From: Oasisia sp. SBJ-2009
Taxonomy: Eukaryota > Annelida > Polychaeta > Sabellida > Siboglinidae
NCBI GenBank assembly: GCA_964017155.1
Contig: OZ024867.1
Coordinates: forward strand, 18,368,089-18,432,088
Length of the DNA stretch: 64,000 bases
Direction: 5' to 3'
In this document: positions 62,580 through 64,000 of the stretch, one piece after another
How the letters are laid out: the number at the start of each line of letters is the position of its first letter
Position numbering within the stretch: the first letter of the stretch is position 1
Made by a program: the position numbers and the translations under genes
Notes under the pieces: generated by a model
Databases searched by the model: none
What the model was told of the DNA's origin: nothing
What the model saw: only the letters and a program-made list of their open reading frames with translations

Positions 62580-63245
62580 GTCAGGGTCTGTCATGTAATA
62601 ACTAATATAACTGTCGTTAGTCCTATTCTCATCAACGGTGCACCTGTGGAACAGGTTGATTCATTCAAGTACCTCGGTGTTATGTTAGATAAACAAATGT
62701 CATTTACAGAGCATGTTACAGCCGTGCAAAATAAGTCCCATCAGCGACTACACGTTCTTCGAAAGTTACGAGCTTTCTACGTTGATCCACTACTTCTTCT
62801 ACGCCTTTACCGTAGCATAATTGAGCCTCTCATAACCTACTGCAGCATTTATTACTACCCTGCTCTTTCTGTGAAAAACCGTAACAGGCTTCTGAAATTC
62901 TAAACCAATGCTCTCCGAAATAATCGACCATGCAATTTTGAAGAAAGCTCGTGCTGTCGCTACTGAGTCTGATCACCCGCTCTCTGCGTTCTTCCATATA
63001 CTTCCGTCTCAAAGGAGATACCGTTGTATAAAATATAAAACATCTCGCTATAGCAGGAATGTTGAGCCTGTGGCCCTTAGAAGGTTGAATGCTAAATGAG
63101 TCATATTGCTGTCAACCGGTTGAATTGTCCTTGAAGTGGATACATCTGGAAATTCATTTGCATTTTGTTGTGACCATCCGATATATTTTAGATGTTATCG
63201 TGAGTTGTACAATGCATATCCTTTTCAAGGACAATAAAAGTGAAA
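62580..63245 (+). pseudogene. LINE 3' remnant (RT C-terminal region)
   Basis: The frame at 62646-62903 reads VDSFKYLGVMLDKQMSFTEHV, LHVLRKLRAFYVD and LYRSIIEPLITYC, the region after the catalytic box of a non-LTR RT. A frame break near 62,903 is followed (62908-63099) by HPLSAFFHILPSQRRYR and RYSRNVEPVALRRLN, the usual C-terminus. The 3' UTR ends near ACAATAAAAGTG (about 63,240). It belongs to none of the other LINEs in the window by sequence and is heavily 5'-truncated. Confidence 0.8.
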
Positions 63246-64000
63246 ATGATAAGTGAAAACATGTAAGATTAGAACAGCTGGCACATGCGACTTAAAATGT
63301 ATCATGTATTACATAATTGTCATAGACTACAGCCAGGCATCACTCAGCCAGATACAGCATGATACGTCAAAGAAAACAAAACTACAATGGAAACAAGTGC
63401 AAGAATGTTATATGTAATACTTGCATCTGGTGTACACCAGCTAATTATAGCTATACTAGCATTTTATGTTAACTTTTACATTTTTATATTGAATAAATTC
63501 ATCACCATCATTGTTGTCATAAAAAAATCTAAATTGTATTGCATAATACATAATGCAAATCAACAACATGAAGTGATAATAGTAAAATGTGAGTCATAAA
63601 AGACTGTTTTAATAATTGTGATAACCAACATGATTTTTCGTTTGACGTTCTGTTGCACGAGATAACGCATGCTCCCAATGATCAACCGGAGCCTACTGCC
63701 AAAGTTCCTAAGCCAATGATTTTTCATGTCGTCCCTCACGCCATCTACTCTCCGTAGATATGTACTTTTGCGATTACATAGCTTATTAACAAGATGCTGC
63801 GTAATCAAATACAATACCGCTACATACAAAATTATAAATATAAAGTATCTGGCTGAAACTGAGTCATGTGAGCGATGCCGATTGTCAAACTCGTTTTTGT
63901 CACTGTGTAATATTACAAGATAGAGAATCCGCATCGAGTAGGCATATAATGACGTTCACAAGTTGCAGTTCTCGTTGTATTAGCCCACGACTACTCGCAC
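63246..64000. other. AT-rich sequence, nothing recognised
   Basis: Open frames are short and without known motifs. I see no RNA gene or repeat. Confidence 0.5.

Overview
The window is eukaryotic, almost certainly from an invertebrate animal. It carries three kinds of non-LTR retrotransposon, a tRNA-derived SINE, AT and GT microsatellites, and one intron-containing cellular gene of the metazoan DUF229 family. I cannot name the species; a mollusc, lancelet, hemichordate or similar marine animal would fit.

Positions 1 to about 57,146 form one very long array of a 29-bp satellite, always in the same orientation, interrupted by retrotransposon pieces. In the left part (about 700-23,564) the satellite is organised into a higher-order repeat of about 5.27 kb. 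Each full unit holds two satellite blocks, a dead 5' fragment of an RTE-like LINE on the + strand, and a dead 3' fragment of a CR1/L2-group LINE on the - strand. There are four full or nearly full units (A, B, D, E) and one deleted unit (C, 1,881 bp). Unit lengths differ by single satellite monomers, and all copies share the same LINE lesions. The LINE pieces were therefore already dead when the unit was amplified.

The right part of the array (27.5-57.1 kb) is more diverged satellite with local duplications and later insertions. These are a nearly complete - strand LINE (23,968-27,552), an internally deleted RTE copy with a clear 14-bp target-site duplication (31,452-31,972), two 5'-truncated RTE copies (33,037-35,616 and 39,471-40,766), and a nearly full-length CR1-like element (44,189-49,060). 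The last has two tandem 5' UTR monomers, an intact esterase-type ORF1 and a decayed ORF2.

At 57.1-57.2 kb the satellite ends in a GT microsatellite, and ordinary single-copy sequence begins. A DUF229-family membrane protein gene runs on the - strand (59,401 down to 57,302). Two exons with good splice sites are visible. Its 3' exons would have to lie on the far side of the array, so the array is either inside a giant intron or has cut the gene. The remaining 4.5 kb holds a SINE and a second decayed copy, a possible Penelope-type terminal hairpin, a LINE 3' remnant, and AT-rich sequence with nothing recognisable.

The long + strand open frames throughout the array are not genes. The 29-bp unit contains no stop trinucleotide, so all three + frames stay open and read the same hydrophobic 29-residue repeat.
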